In this document: positions 7,444 to 15,764 of the stretch, piece after piece
How the letters are laid out: each line of letters begins with the position of its first letter
Position numbering within the stretch: position 1 is the stretch's first letter
DNA from: Prevotellaceae bacterium
Lineage (GTDB): Bacteria; Bacteroidota; Bacteroidia; Bacteroidales; Bacteroidaceae
Assembly (NCBI GenBank): GCA_031262995.1
Contig: JAISGR010000182.1
Span: forward strand, 1-34,158
Length of the DNA: 34,158 nucleotides
Reading direction: 5' to 3'
The notes under the pieces: model-generated
Told to the model about the DNA's origin: nothing
Seen by the model: the letters and a program-made list of their open reading frames with translations, nothing else
Database searches by the model: none
Program-made: the position numbers and the translations under genes

Positions 7444-8666
7444 GAGCGGGAGGGATTAGAGAATACCAGCGACGTGTCATTGCCGCCGAAGCCGAACGAG
7501 TTGCACAGCACGTGCCGCAACGGACGGTCGGTGTGCTTATCGGGTACGGGGATGATGCCGCCGGGCATGGCGTGTTGCCAGTTCAGGTTGACCGGCAAAA
7601 AGCCGTGCCGCATGGCGAGCAGACAGATGACGGATTCGATGGCGCCCGAAGCACTGGTGGTATGTCCGGTAAACGACTTTGTCGACGACACCGGCGGGAG
7701 GCGGTTGCCGAACACCCGCTTCAGGGCTTCGGTCTCGCTGGCATCGTTGTTCACCGTGCCGGTGCCGTGTGCATTGATGTAGTCGATGTCGGCAGGCTCC
7801 AGTCCGGCATCTGCCAACGCCTTGCGCATGGCAAGAAAGGCGCCCTCGCCATCGTCCGACGAGGCAGTCTGGTGGAAGGCATCGCAACTGTTTCCGTAAC
7901 CGGCGAACAGACCGACGGGCGCCACTCCCCGCTGCGCGGCAGAACGGGCTGTCTCCAGCACCAGATAGCCGGCGCCTTCGCCCAGATTCAGTCCGGCACG
8001 GTCGCGGTCGAACGGTCGGCACAGCCTGCGCTCCAGCAGCATCAGTGAGTTGAAGCCGTTCAGGTGGAACTTGGTGAGACACTCGCTGCCGCCTGCCACG
8101 ACAATGTCGAACCGACCGTCGCGAATCAGGTTCGCTGCCTCTACCAGCGCATTGGCTGCCGATGAGCAAGCGGTGGAGATGGAAGAGACAAAGGAGAATA
8201 TGCCGAAGTGGTCGGCTATCATCTCGGTGCAGGCGCCGCAGTCGTGGGTGGCAATATAGGCGTTGCGGCTGTCGTTCGACAGAAAGTCCGGATAGTACTG
8301 CTCGCTCTTGTCCATCCCTCCCACCGTGGTGCCGGAGACCAATGCCACACGCAAGGGTACGCTTTCGGCGCGTTCCGACCTGCCGTCCGGTAACAGATGA
8401 GCCTCGGTCAGCGCCTCGCGCAGCGCCAGCATACCCATGAGCGAGGTACGGGTGGTCGGCACATCGGGCGCGATGCCCAACAGCGCCGCCAGCTGCCCGT
8501 CGGACAGCTGCACCTCGCCTACCGGAAACTCATGATGCACCGTCTTCAGGTATTTCAGCGCACCGATGCCTGTCTGTTCGTGCAACAGCGAGTTGAGCGC
8601 ATCGGCTTTGTTCGTTCCGATGGCGCTCACCATTCCGCTTCCGGTAATCAAAATCGGTTCACTCAT
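7440..8666 (-). CDS. Beta-ketoacyl-ACP synthase (FabF/FabB type), active
   Basis: A full-length condensing enzyme of 408 aa with an intact Cys-His-His triad: C167 in STACSSA, H300 in NAHGTGT and H335 in KSFTGHTTSASG. The C-terminal NSFGFGGND glycine-rich loop is also present. It condenses malonyl-ACP with the growing chain. Its immediate, overlapping partner lacks all these residues, so the two most likely form the ketosynthase/chain-length-factor heterodimer of the pathway. It follows a 9-bp gap from the ACP gene at 8676. Confidence 0.93.
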   Translation of the reverse strand: MSEPILITGSGMVSAIGTNKADALNSLLHEQTGIGALKYLKTVHHEFPVGEVQLSDGQLAALLGIAPDVPTTRTSLMGMLALREALTEAHLLPDGRSERAESVPLRVALVSGTTVGGMDKSEQYYPDFLSNDSRNAYIATHDCGACTEMIADHFGIFSFVSSISTACSSAANALVEAANLIRDGRFDIVVAGGSECLTKFHLNGFNSLMLLERRLCRPFDRDRAGLNLGEGAGYLVLETARSAAQRGVAPVGLFAGYGNSCDAFHQTASSDDGEGAFLAMRKALADAGLEPADIDYINAHGTGTVNNDASETEALKRVFGNRLPPVSSTKSFTGHTTSASGAIESVICLLAMRHGFLPVNLNWQHAMPGGIIPVPDKHTDRPLRHVLCNSFGFGGNDTSLVFSNPSRS

Positions 8667-8675
8667 CTGCGTCAG

Positions 8676-8933
8676 CTATTTGGTGCGGTTCGCCTGAATG
8701 TACTCTGCCATGGTTTGAACCGAACGGAATATCTCTCTTCCCTGTGCAGGGTCTTTCAGCTTGATGCCGTAGTTGCGTTCCATCAAAACAATCAATTCCA
8801 GCGCGTCGATAGAATCCAATCCCAGCCCGTCGCCAAAGAGCGGCGCGTGCTCGTCAATCTCTTCGGGACGCATATCTTCCAGATTCAATGCCTCGATAAT
8901 CTCTTGTTTCAAAGTCAAAATAAATTCGTTCAT
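8676..8933 (-). CDS. Acyl carrier protein (first of two)
   Basis: A small acidic protein of 85 aa with the phosphopantetheine attachment motif GLDSIDALEL; the modified serine is residue 41. The I after DS in place of the usual L is a common variation in secondary-metabolite carrier proteins. The gene lies between ketosynthase genes and should carry the growing polyene as a thioester. It differs clearly in sequence from the second ACP at 12582-12830, so the two may serve different steps or partners. Confidence 0.93.
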   Translation of the reverse strand: MNEFILTLKQEIIEALNLEDMRPEEIDEHAPLFGDGLGLDSIDALELIVLMERNYGIKLKDPAQGREIFRSVQTMAEYIQANRTK

Positions 8934-8946
8934 AACTTATTGTTGT

Positions 8947-9540
8947 TTACTGATTATAAATGGTTTCAATGTGATTGCCGGAGGGGTCGTCGCCTGCCTT
9001 CGCCAGGAAGAGCAGGGCATCGAAATGCGCCTCGTCGGAACACTCCAGCCATCCGCCCAGCACGGAGGTGGTGAGCGGTTCCTGCAAGGTAGCGGCAATG
9101 ACCGTCTCCATGATGTCGGCACGGAAGGTGTCGAGCACGTAGAACGAGGTCTCGCCGTAGTATTTGTGGCGGATGGCAATCTCGCCGGTAACGATGTTGG
9201 GCAGCGTATAGACAAAGAGCGCGGGACTGGGGAAGTAGGTCGCCGGCTCCTGAATGGTTGCCTGGTAGTGGCGGTCGTTGCAGAGCGATCCGCTGCGGTT
9301 GAAGAGCACAATCGCCCGATCTTCCCGCTCCGGCTGTTTCGGTTCGGCAGCCAGCAGCAGCTCGGATGCGACAAAGCCCAGCTTGCCCAGCGCATCCATC
9401 TTGAAGAACTTGGGGTAGTCGTTGATGTAGCGGCGGTAGAGCGCCGTCGGCATCGGAGCCTCTGAGGTATCGCAGTCGACGGGTACGCCGTTGCGCAGGG
9501 TGACGGCGGGTGTGATCCTGATCCAGTCGGTTATTTGCAT
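8947..9540 (-). CDS. Half-length ketosynthase-like protein without nucleophile
   Basis: A 197-aa protein starting at ATG 9540, overlapping the upstream ketosynthase by 10 bp. It resembles only the N-terminal lobe of a condensing enzyme: FKMDALGKLGFVA, AIVLFNRSGSL and SPALFVYTLPNIVTGE, the last aligning with the strand and elbow that hold the active Cys. No cysteine is present there, and the C-terminal lobe with both histidines is absent. The coding frame is open and tightly packed between neighbours, so this is not an obvious recent truncation. It may be a structural partner of one of the ketosynthases. The track's start at 9642 is inside the upstream gene. Confidence 0.8.
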   Translation of the reverse strand: MQITDWIRITPAVTLRNGVPVDCDTSEAPMPTALYRRYINDYPKFFKMDALGKLGFVASELLLAAEPKQPEREDRAIVLFNRSGSLCNDRHYQATIQEPATYFPSPALFVYTLPNIVTGEIAIRHKYYGETSFYVLDTFRADIMETVIAATLQEPLTTSVLGGWLECSDEAHFDALLFLAKAGDDPSGNHIETIYNQ

Positions 9541-10688
9541 GACCGTCCTCCTTTCCTGAACAGCAAGGCAGCGTTGCAACCGCCGAAGCCGGAGATGAGT
9601 TTGATGAAGCTGCGCTTTGCGGTAGGTCGGTGCTCGGCACACAAGCGTAGCGGACGCGACACGCCGCAGCTGTCGAATCCCCGCGTGCCGGGTATCGTTC
9701 CGTCGTCCACCGCCTGCATGGACAGCAGCGATTCTACGATGCCGGCAGCGCCCAGCGTGTGGCCGTAATAGCCCTTCAGCCCGTTGACAGGTACAGACAA
9801 CAAGCCGGCACGTTCGATGGCGATAGCTTCCATCTCGTCGTTGTAGGGGGTAGCGGTGCCGTGTGCATTGACAAAGGCGAGTTCATCGGCATCTATCTCG
9901 TTGCCCAACACGGCACGCAGGGCGCGGTAGCTACCCTCGCCGGTACGCGACGGACCAGAGATGTGGTTGGCATCGTTGCGGACGGCGCCGCTCACCGCGC
10001 ACCAGTCGGCAGGCAGCACGGCTTCGTCGGCTTTCCTGGCATAGACAACGGTGGCTGCCGCTTCGCCCAGATTCAGCCCGCAACGTGCGGTATCGAACGG
10101 CTTGCAGGGGGCTGTCGACAATGCTTTCAGCGACTGGAAGCCCGACACGACAAAGGGCGACAGCACGTCGGCTCCCGTCACCACCACCGCATCGCACGCA
10201 CCGCTCTCCAACAGACGCATCCCCGCCATCTGCGCGCAGACGCCCGAGATGCAGGCATTGGAGACCACTATCGGCGGAAGCGGATGGCGGAAATAGTCGG
10301 TAATGACCTTTGCCGATACGCCCAACAACGCCCGCTCTTCGGGATATGCCGCCTGCCGGCTATCCAGCAGCGATACATTGCCTTTGGTGGTGGAGAGGAT
10401 GAAGCGTACTCGTGCGGAGGTCGGGTCGAGTTGTGCATCGGCAAGCGCACGGACAACGGAGAGGATGACGATTCGTTCAAAGTATGTGTATGTCTCTTCC
10501 GCGGTCAGCGCGGCAAAACGGCTGTTGATCTCTTCCTCGTCGAGCAGGGAAGCGACAAACGGCTCGACACACTCCCACCGTCGGTCATACGGACGCAACG
10601 CCGAGGCGCCCGCCTTGATTGCCCGATAGTTCTCTTCGGAGGTTGCTCCCAACGGGGAGAGGATGTTGTCGCTTAACTTTATGATCAT
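9531..10688 (-). CDS. Beta-ketoacyl-ACP synthase, divergent
   Basis: A condensing enzyme of 385 aa with C146 in SNACISG, H276 in NAHGTAT and H310 in GYYGHTLGAAG, so all three catalytic residues are present. The KS elbow SNACISG and the YYGHT motif differ from the other two active ketosynthases in the operon, suggesting a different substrate such as the priming or final elongation step. The N-terminus (MIIKLSDNILSPLGAT) lacks the usual VVITGxG strand. A 34-bp gap separates it from the thioesterase gene; it overlaps the half-ketosynthase downstream by 10 bp. Confidence 0.9.
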   Translation of the reverse strand: MIIKLSDNILSPLGATSEENYRAIKAGASALRPYDRRWECVEPFVASLLDEEEINSRFAALTAEETYTYFERIVILSVVRALADAQLDPTSARVRFILSTTKGNVSLLDSRQAAYPEERALLGVSAKVITDYFRHPLPPIVVSNACISGVCAQMAGMRLLESGACDAVVVTGADVLSPFVVSGFQSLKALSTAPCKPFDTARCGLNLGEAAATVVYARKADEAVLPADWCAVSGAVRNDANHISGPSRTGEGSYRALRAVLGNEIDADELAFVNAHGTATPYNDEMEAIAIERAGLLSVPVNGLKGYYGHTLGAAGIVESLLSMQAVDDGTIPGTRGFDSCGVSRPLRLCAEHRPTAKRSFIKLISGFGGCNAALLFRKGGRSCK

Positions 10689-10722
10689 TACACCTTATTA
10701 TATATGTTATCGCATCTTGTTG

Positions 10723-11169
10723 TCACAGTACGCCCCACTGCTCCTTCCACGCTTCGTAGAAGGCGGGGTTAGTCCACACCAGCCGGTACTCCTTGTCCAG
10801 AAACACCTGTACGGAGGTGCCGGTAGCCAGCAGCGACTCGTCGCGGGTGTCGCGTATCTCGTAGTCGAACACGATCTTGGCAGCAGCCGTAGGGCGATAC
10901 ACGATGTCGACGCGCGGATTCATGCCATACACCAGCGGCTTCTTGTACTGAAACCGCAAGTCGACCAGCGGCGCATAAAACCCGTTGTCGAAGATGAGCA
11001 GATACCCCAGTCCGTACTTCTTGCCGAACGCTTCGCGCGCATCTTCAAAGTAGAGTGAGTAGGAACCGTGCCACACGATGTTCATGGAGTCGACCTCGCT
11101 GAAACGTACATCGAACGCTTTGGAGGCGGTAAGGCGGGTCTCTGTCGTACTTGGATTTGCCATACTCAT
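10723..11169 (-). CDS. 4HBT/YbgC-type acyl thioesterase
   Basis: A hotdog thioesterase of 148 aa. The pattern VRFSEVDSMNIVWHGSY contains the Asp of the 4-hydroxybenzoyl-CoA thioesterase family (usual form SDxDxxGxVxHxxY) and is followed by FEDAREAF, also typical. It should hydrolyse or transfer the acyl-ACP or acyl-CoA ester, acting as an editing or release enzyme. The ATG at 11169 overlaps the upstream dehydratase stop by 4 bp; a second ATG two codons on is possible. Confidence 0.88.
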   Translation of the reverse strand: MSMANPSTTETRLTASKAFDVRFSEVDSMNIVWHGSYSLYFEDAREAFGKKYGLGYLLIFDNGFYAPLVDLRFQYKKPLVYGMNPRVDIVYRPTAAAKIVFDYEIRDTRDESLLATGTSVQVFLDKEYRLVWTNPAFYEAWKEQWGVL

Positions 11170-11648
11170 GCTTGGTTTTGTGAATCTATATCGCTCAAGG
11201 CTATCTTCATGCCGGCAGAGACCAGCGTCTCCGCTCCAACGGTGATGCGTGCATCGACCAATGTCATTTGGAACACCTCCTCGATTACCTCGATAGAGGT
11301 GGTCAGCTGTTCGCCTGCCGTCGGCGTACGGAAGACGCGGAGGTTGCGGATGGCGCCGATAAAGCCCAGCTTCACTTGTGACCGGTTCACATACTTGTTG
11401 ATAAAGCCCATGCGTGCCGCGCAGGTCTGTGCCATGTTCTCTATCAACCCCGAAGCGGTGAGGTGTTCCTGCTCGTAGAAGAGGTTGTCCGGGCGCACCG
11501 TCAGCTGTGTCTGCGTATGCACACGGTCTATCGCCAGCAGTTTGTCGACCATGACAAAGGGAGGTTGCTGGGGCAACAGCTCCTTGATGTCTATCCGGTC
11601 GAGATCTATCCGGCTGATGTCTGTCTGTTCGGCACTGTTCCTATCCAT
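11166..11648 (-). CDS. ApeP-like hotdog dehydratase
   Basis: A 160-aa protein resembling the second dehydratase of aryl-polyene clusters: IKELLPQQPPFVMVDKLL near the N-terminus (the FabZ-type LPxRxPFxxVD segment), then EHLTASGLIENMAQTCAA, where the Glu of IENMAQ matches the catalytic acid of FabZ. The HFPGxPxxPG loop is shortened to EHLTASG, so the histidine may be the one in EH. The other hotdog protein of the operon (4445-4822) has the reverse pattern: a clear His but Gln for Glu. Complementary residues would fit a heterodimer; that is inference. Confidence 0.82.
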   Translation of the reverse strand: MDRNSAEQTDISRIDLDRIDIKELLPQQPPFVMVDKLLAIDRVHTQTQLTVRPDNLFYEQEHLTASGLIENMAQTCAARMGFINKYVNRSQVKLGFIGAIRNLRVFRTPTAGEQLTTSIEVIEEVFQMTLVDARITVGAETLVSAGMKIALSDIDSQNQA

Positions 11649-11654
11649 ACCATA

Positions 11655-12575
11655 TTATTTGATTGGTTCCGGCGCCGTCTCTGTTCCACGCTCCCAGAAG
11701 TCGTAATAGTTGAACCACTGCGTGGGGTATTTGCGGACGACGCGTTCCATTTCGTCGGCAAAGCTTTGTGCCAGCATTGCCATCTTCTCTTTATTTCCTG
11801 CCTGCTGCGCCGCACGGGGCAACCGTATCGGCGAGACAAAGAGCCGGTACCGCCGGGTCGATTCTTTCATCACGAAGACGCTCAGCAACGGTACGTCCCG
11901 TTGGACTGCCACGGCAAAAGGTCCCAGCGGAAACCGCGCGTTCCCTTGCAGGAACCGGCACTCCACCCCTTTCTGCGAGCCGAAGATGCGGTCGCCGGGC
12001 ATGGTGACGATGTTGCCGTTGCACAGTGCATCATTGAGAATGAACAGGTGCGACATGTCTTCGCTTACGGGCACCATCACGATGTTGTTCTGCTCGAACA
12101 GCTGGTTGCGGTTCGCCATGACCGTCTCCTTCTCGTGCGGAAACACCAGCGAGTAGAAACGCTTGCCGCGGGCAATCAGCGAATAACCTGCCAACTCGAA
12201 GTTACCGGTATGCGAGCTGAGCATGACAAACCCTTCGGGTCGGGCAGCCAGTTCAGTAAAAGCGTCATTCCCTTCAATGGTCAGGTCGAAACGCTTGCCG
12301 GCATACACCGCGAATCGATCGAGAATAATCTGTCCGAACACAAAGTGATTGGCGTAGACCTTGCCGAAGGCTTTCAGCGGCGGACAGGCAAACTGCCGCC
12401 TGAAATAGCGGTAGGCAGCGATGTAGCCTTTATGGACAAACAGCATGTAGAACGGAACGACGCAGCCCATCAACAGATAGAAGATGCGCAGGTCTGTCCA
12501 CCGGAGAAAGAAGATGAGCACTCGGAGCATCCACTCTTTCCCGTCTGTCTTACCTGTCCATTGTGCCGGCATCAT
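11655..12575 (-). CDS. LpxL/HtrB-family lysophospholipid acyltransferase
   Basis: A 306-aa protein with one N-terminal hydrophobic stretch (IFYLLMGCVVPFYMLFV) and the LpxL-family H-x4-E active site in SSHTGNFE, followed by MPGDRIFGSQKG and the late PTQWFNYYDFW motif typical of lauroyl transferases. LpxL-type enzymes move acyl groups from ACP onto lipid A. A version in a polyketide operon probably transfers the finished polyene from ACP to a lipid or sugar acceptor at the inner membrane. Start could be either of two adjacent ATGs (12575 or 12572). It lies 6 bp after the ACP gene's stop. Confidence 0.9.
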   Translation of the reverse strand: MMPAQWTGKTDGKEWMLRVLIFFLRWTDLRIFYLLMGCVVPFYMLFVHKGYIAAYRYFRRQFACPPLKAFGKVYANHFVFGQIILDRFAVYAGKRFDLTIEGNDAFTELAARPEGFVMLSSHTGNFELAGYSLIARGKRFYSLVFPHEKETVMANRNQLFEQNNIVMVPVSEDMSHLFILNDALCNGNIVTMPGDRIFGSQKGVECRFLQGNARFPLGPFAVAVQRDVPLLSVFVMKESTRRYRLFVSPIRLPRAAQQAGNKEKMAMLAQSFADEMERVVRKYPTQWFNYYDFWERGTETAPEPIK

Positions 12576-12581
12576 ACCTGT

Positions 12582-12830
12582 TTAGCGATTGTTTACCTTG
12601 CTCTCTATGTAGTCGCAGAACTGTCCGAAGGTGGTGACACCCACCATCTCCTCGGGCTTGATTTTGTAGCCGAACTTCTTCTCCACGATGACCACAATGT
12701 CGACAAAGTCCAAGCTGTCAATGCCCATGTCATCTTTCAGTTTGGCATCGGGAGTAATCTTCTCCGCGTCTATCTCCAGGTCGTCAACGAGGAACGTTGT
12801 TACAATTTGCTCAATTTCTTTTCTTTCCAT
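12582..12830 (-). CDS. Acyl carrier protein (second of two)
   Basis: An 82-aa protein with GIDSLDFVD; the phosphopantetheinylated serine is residue 39. The sequence around it (DDMGIDSLDFVDIVV) is closer to primary fatty-acid ACPs than the other carrier in the operon. It is flanked by the methyltransferase and LpxL-like genes, so it may present the chain to the acyltransferase. Confidence 0.93.
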   Translation of the reverse strand: MERKEIEQIVTTFLVDDLEIDAEKITPDAKLKDDMGIDSLDFVDIVVIVEKKFGYKIKPEEMVGVTTFGQFCDYIESKVNNR

Positions 12831-12875
12831 GATGATATTGTTGTTAGTTGGATTTACATGATTATATGCAGGGCT

Positions 12876-13982
12876 TTATTTGAGTTTGCAGATCATGAGG
12901 CTGTGCCCCTGCCCCAGCCCGTCGCAGATATGCTCGACGGTCAGTCCGGCGGCATCGACCAGCCGGCGCATGTCGTCGGCGTGATACATCTTGCTGTTGC
13001 CGTTGGCGATGGCAGTGAAGTAGAGACTGATCTGCGTCAGGCAGAAGGCGGCGGTGTCGAAGCGTTGGCGATCCCAGAATGTCTCCATGATGTAGAGGCG
13101 GGTGTCGGGCTGCATGATACGGGCAGCCCGCGTCAGGATGCTGACAATCTCCGTCTCGCCGAAGCAATCCAGGAACTGGCTCATCCAGATGGCATCGTAG
13201 GGATGGCGGGCAGGAAACGGCGCTTCCTCATCCAGCAGGTCGATGCTGTATCCGTAGATGCGGTCGGCGCCCGGCTTGCCGTCGGTATGCTGCCGCATCA
13301 GCTCCAATTGCTGCGGCAGATCCATGATGGTGACCTCCACCTGCGGGTCGTGCTCCACACAACGCAGCGCCCACCGTCCGGTATTTCCACCGACATCGAG
13401 CAGCGTGCGGGTGGCGTGGCGGTCGAACACAATTGCCAGCGCTTCGGGAAAGGCGCTGTCCGAGTAGAAGTGGTCGAAGGCAAACCAGCTCTTCTGCACC
13501 TGTTCGGGGAGCTTGGACAATCCTTCGTAGACGGTGCTCCACGAGCCGAAGTGTTCCAGTCCGGCAGGTCGCCCGTCGGTCAGCGACTCTTCCAGGCGGA
13601 ACCATCCTTCGTAGTTCACATCGTGGTTGAAGTCCATGTTGACCCGAACCATCGGGTCGGTCAGCAGGAACCAGCCTGTCTTGGAGAGGGTGAAGCGGGC
13701 GGTTTCGGTATCTACCAGAATCAGCCCGATGGTGAGCGACGCTTCGGTCAGTACCTGGGCGGCATAATCGGAGAGATGGGCTTGTCGGGCTATCTCCTGC
13801 CGTGTCAGCCCGTCGCTGCTGTTGCGCAGCATCTCCAGGATGCCGAACTTGACCATCAGCCGGGCGACTTGAAACACCACCGGAGCAAAAGCGATGCACT
13901 CCGCCTTGTGTTGTGCCTCGCGTGCCGAAAGGTGCTCTTTCGTGTAGGCTTCTTCGAGTGGGGGAAACAGATTCAATTTCAT
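12876..13982 (-). CDS. SAM-dependent O-methyltransferase-like protein (COMT class)
   Basis: A two-domain methyltransferase of 368 aa. Residues 30-110 form a winged-helix dimerisation domain (LTRQEIARQAHLS), and motif I, LLDVGGNTG, lies at 194-202. This arrangement is that of caffeate-type and hydroxyneurosporene-type O-methyltransferases. In an aryl-polyene pathway the natural acceptor would be the aryl head group, whose ring methylation or O-methylation is known for related pigments; the exact position cannot be read from sequence. The gene is the second cistron of the operon, 13 bp from the first ketosynthase's stop. Confidence 0.87.
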   Translation of the reverse strand: MKLNLFPPLEEAYTKEHLSAREAQHKAECIAFAPVVFQVARLMVKFGILEMLRNSSDGLTRQEIARQAHLSDYAAQVLTEASLTIGLILVDTETARFTLSKTGWFLLTDPMVRVNMDFNHDVNYEGWFRLEESLTDGRPAGLEHFGSWSTVYEGLSKLPEQVQKSWFAFDHFYSDSAFPEALAIVFDRHATRTLLDVGGNTGRWALRCVEHDPQVEVTIMDLPQQLELMRQHTDGKPGADRIYGYSIDLLDEEAPFPARHPYDAIWMSQFLDCFGETEIVSILTRAARIMQPDTRLYIMETFWDRQRFDTAAFCLTQISLYFTAIANGNSKMYHADDMRRLVDAAGLTVEHICDGLGQGHSLMICKLK

Positions 13983-13995
13983 ACGTGGGTCTTTT

Positions 13996-15222
13996 TTATC
14001 TTGCTGTTTTTCGGATAACCAGTGCGCTGTTGGTACCTCCGAAGCCGAACGAGTTGGAGAGTACGGTGTTTACCTCCGTGTCTACGGTGCGGGCGGTCAG
14101 GTTGAGCCGGGCGGCATGTTCGTCGGGGTGCTCCAGGTTGATGTTGGGCGCTACGAAGTTGTGCTGCATCATCAGCACGGAGTAGACAATCTCGCTGGCG
14201 CCTGCCATCCAGCATTCGTGTCCGGTCATGGACTTGGTGGAGCTGATCAGGGCATGCTTGCCAGCGAACATGCGGTCTAAAGCGATGGCTTCGAACATGT
14301 CGCCCTGCTGCGTGGAGGTGGCATGGGCGTTGATGTAGTCTATCTCGTCGGCAGTCACGCCGGCATCGTCGAGGGCGCGTGTCATGGCGATGACCGAGCC
14401 GTCGTCGCTGGGCTGCGAGATGCCGCCCCCGTTCGACGAGAAGCCGTAACCGCACACCTCAGCCAGGATGGTTGCGCCGCGTGCCACGGCATGTTCGTAC
14501 GACTCGAGCACCAGCGCTGCCGCGCCGCCGCTGGGAATCAGTCCGTCGCGGTCGCGGTCGAAGGGGCGCGATGCTTTCGTCGGCTCGTCCATGCGGACGG
14601 AGAAGGCGTTGAGGGCATCGAAGGTTGCCATCGAATAGTAATTGGTCTCCTGCGCGCCGCCGCACAGCACCACCTCCTGCAAGCCCTGTTTGATGAGCAT
14701 GTAACCCAGCCCGATGGAGTGCGAGCCGCTGGCACAGGCGGCGCTCACGGTGAAGTTGATGCCCCGCAGGTGGAAGATGGTGCTCATGTTCATGTTGACG
14801 GTGGAGTTCATGGACTGAAAAATCAGTCCCGACCCCAGCAGCGCCGAGTCGTGCTTCTCAGCCATGATGTTGGCAGCCTCGATGACGGGTTTGGCAGACG
14901 AATCGTTGCCGAAGATGATGCCTACTTCGTTCTTCAGGAGGTACGCATCGTCCATGCCGGCGTTTCGGAAAGCCTCTCCGGACGCCATGAAAGCATATTC
15001 CGCCTCTTCGGACAGTCCGACGCGCAGGCGGCGGTCGATGACGCCCTTCAGCGCCGGACGCTCTACCATGCCGGTCAGCGCCGAGCGGTATCCGTATTCG
15101 GTGCGGGCAGGTTCGATGCCGATGCCCGATTTACCGGCGTACAGGGAGCGGCGAACCTCGTCGAGCGTCTTTCCCAAACACGACCAGATGCCCATTCCGG
15201 TGATTACTACTTTTCTTTGCAT
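13996..15222 (-). CDS. Beta-ketoacyl-ACP synthase, first gene of the operon
   Basis: A 408-aa FabF-type condensing enzyme with C163 in SAACASG, H300 in NAHATST and H335 in KSMTGHECWMAGA, followed by NSFGFGGTN. The unusual HECWMAGAS following the last histidine, and NAHATST in place of NAHGTGT, set it apart from its paralogues. As the promoter-proximal gene it may handle initiation on the aryl starter. No gene lies within 790 bp upstream on this strand. Confidence 0.92.
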   Translation of the reverse strand: MQRKVVITGMGIWSCLGKTLDEVRRSLYAGKSGIGIEPARTEYGYRSALTGMVERPALKGVIDRRLRVGLSEEAEYAFMASGEAFRNAGMDDAYLLKNEVGIIFGNDSSAKPVIEAANIMAEKHDSALLGSGLIFQSMNSTVNMNMSTIFHLRGINFTVSAACASGSHSIGLGYMLIKQGLQEVVLCGGAQETNYYSMATFDALNAFSVRMDEPTKASRPFDRDRDGLIPSGGAAALVLESYEHAVARGATILAEVCGYGFSSNGGGISQPSDDGSVIAMTRALDDAGVTADEIDYINAHATSTQQGDMFEAIALDRMFAGKHALISSTKSMTGHECWMAGASEIVYSVLMMQHNFVAPNINLEHPDEHAARLNLTARTVDTEVNTVLSNSFGFGGTNSALVIRKTAR

Positions 15223-15668
15223 TTATATCTTAACACTTTGGTTCTTGGGGAATAAATTCGAGAACCGGACAGTTGGCTGTCCGGCTGATAGGTCATCCGT
15301 GGTTTTATCGAAAAAGAGTTTTGAAGAGATGAACAGCACTCGGTAACTTGTGACAGCAACAGAGGCGATGGGCTTAAAAAAGTATTAGCAAACAACACAA
15401 ATTCCATTTGTTTTTAAAGTCATTACACAATCTTTCATTATATCTGTGTTCTATAATTATAACACGTCCCTTTTGAGTATGAACGGCTATGAATCAGCGG
15501 CAAAGATAAATACTTTTTTGAAATAAGTCAGCCTTTTTCCTTTTCTTTTAGTCGGATGCCACTCTTCCGGCTACTGTTAGCCTTATTTGTTGTATGTCGT
15601 TTTGAACCTGAATCGGGATGAATGATGGAGACGGGTGTGTCAAAAAGTAACTCCGAGTATAACAGAGG
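15223..15668. other. Leader and upstream region of the polyene operon
   Basis: No credible gene is seen. The stretch is AT-rich compared with the genes either side and contains the candidate promoter at 15501-15508, leaving a leader of about 270 nt before the ketosynthase. The track ORF 15207-15407 overlaps the operon start and has no recognisable content. Confidence 0.5.
15501..15508 (-). promoter_or_regulatory. Candidate -7 element for the polyene operon
   Basis: On the minus strand this reads TATCTTTG, matching the Bacteroidales -7 consensus TAnnTTTG; it is the only match in 15223-15660. No TTG is seen at the expected -33 distance, so an activator may be needed. Flanking bases resemble those at the fabG promoter (18751-18774). 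Confidence 0.45.
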
Positions 15669-15737
15669 TTCTGTCAGCCTTGGAACAAAACTTTTGTTAG
15701 CCTCGGAACAGAACTTTTGTCAGCCTCAGAACAGAAC
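15669..15737. repeat. Three-unit tandem array, 23-bp period
   Basis: Copies at 15669-15691, 15692-15714 and 15715-15737 share a core of the form GYAGCCTYRGAACARAAC with 3-5 differences between copies. The array is intergenic, immediately left of the MITE-like element, and has no similarity in sequence to the other arrays in this window. Confidence 0.88.
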
Positions 15738-15764
15738 CTTTGTGATAAGTCGGACTATCTCCGG

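Noticed and set aside
11463-14018. 851-aa plus-strand ORF
   Set aside because: Antisense shadow across four well-supported genes (dehydratase, LpxL-like, ACP, methyltransferase); made possible by GC-rich codons.
1-15222. Full flexirubin assignment with dialkylresorcinol tail (darA/darB)
   Set aside because: No aromatase/cyclase or DarB-like ketosynthase III was seen, so only the polyene part can be supported from this window.
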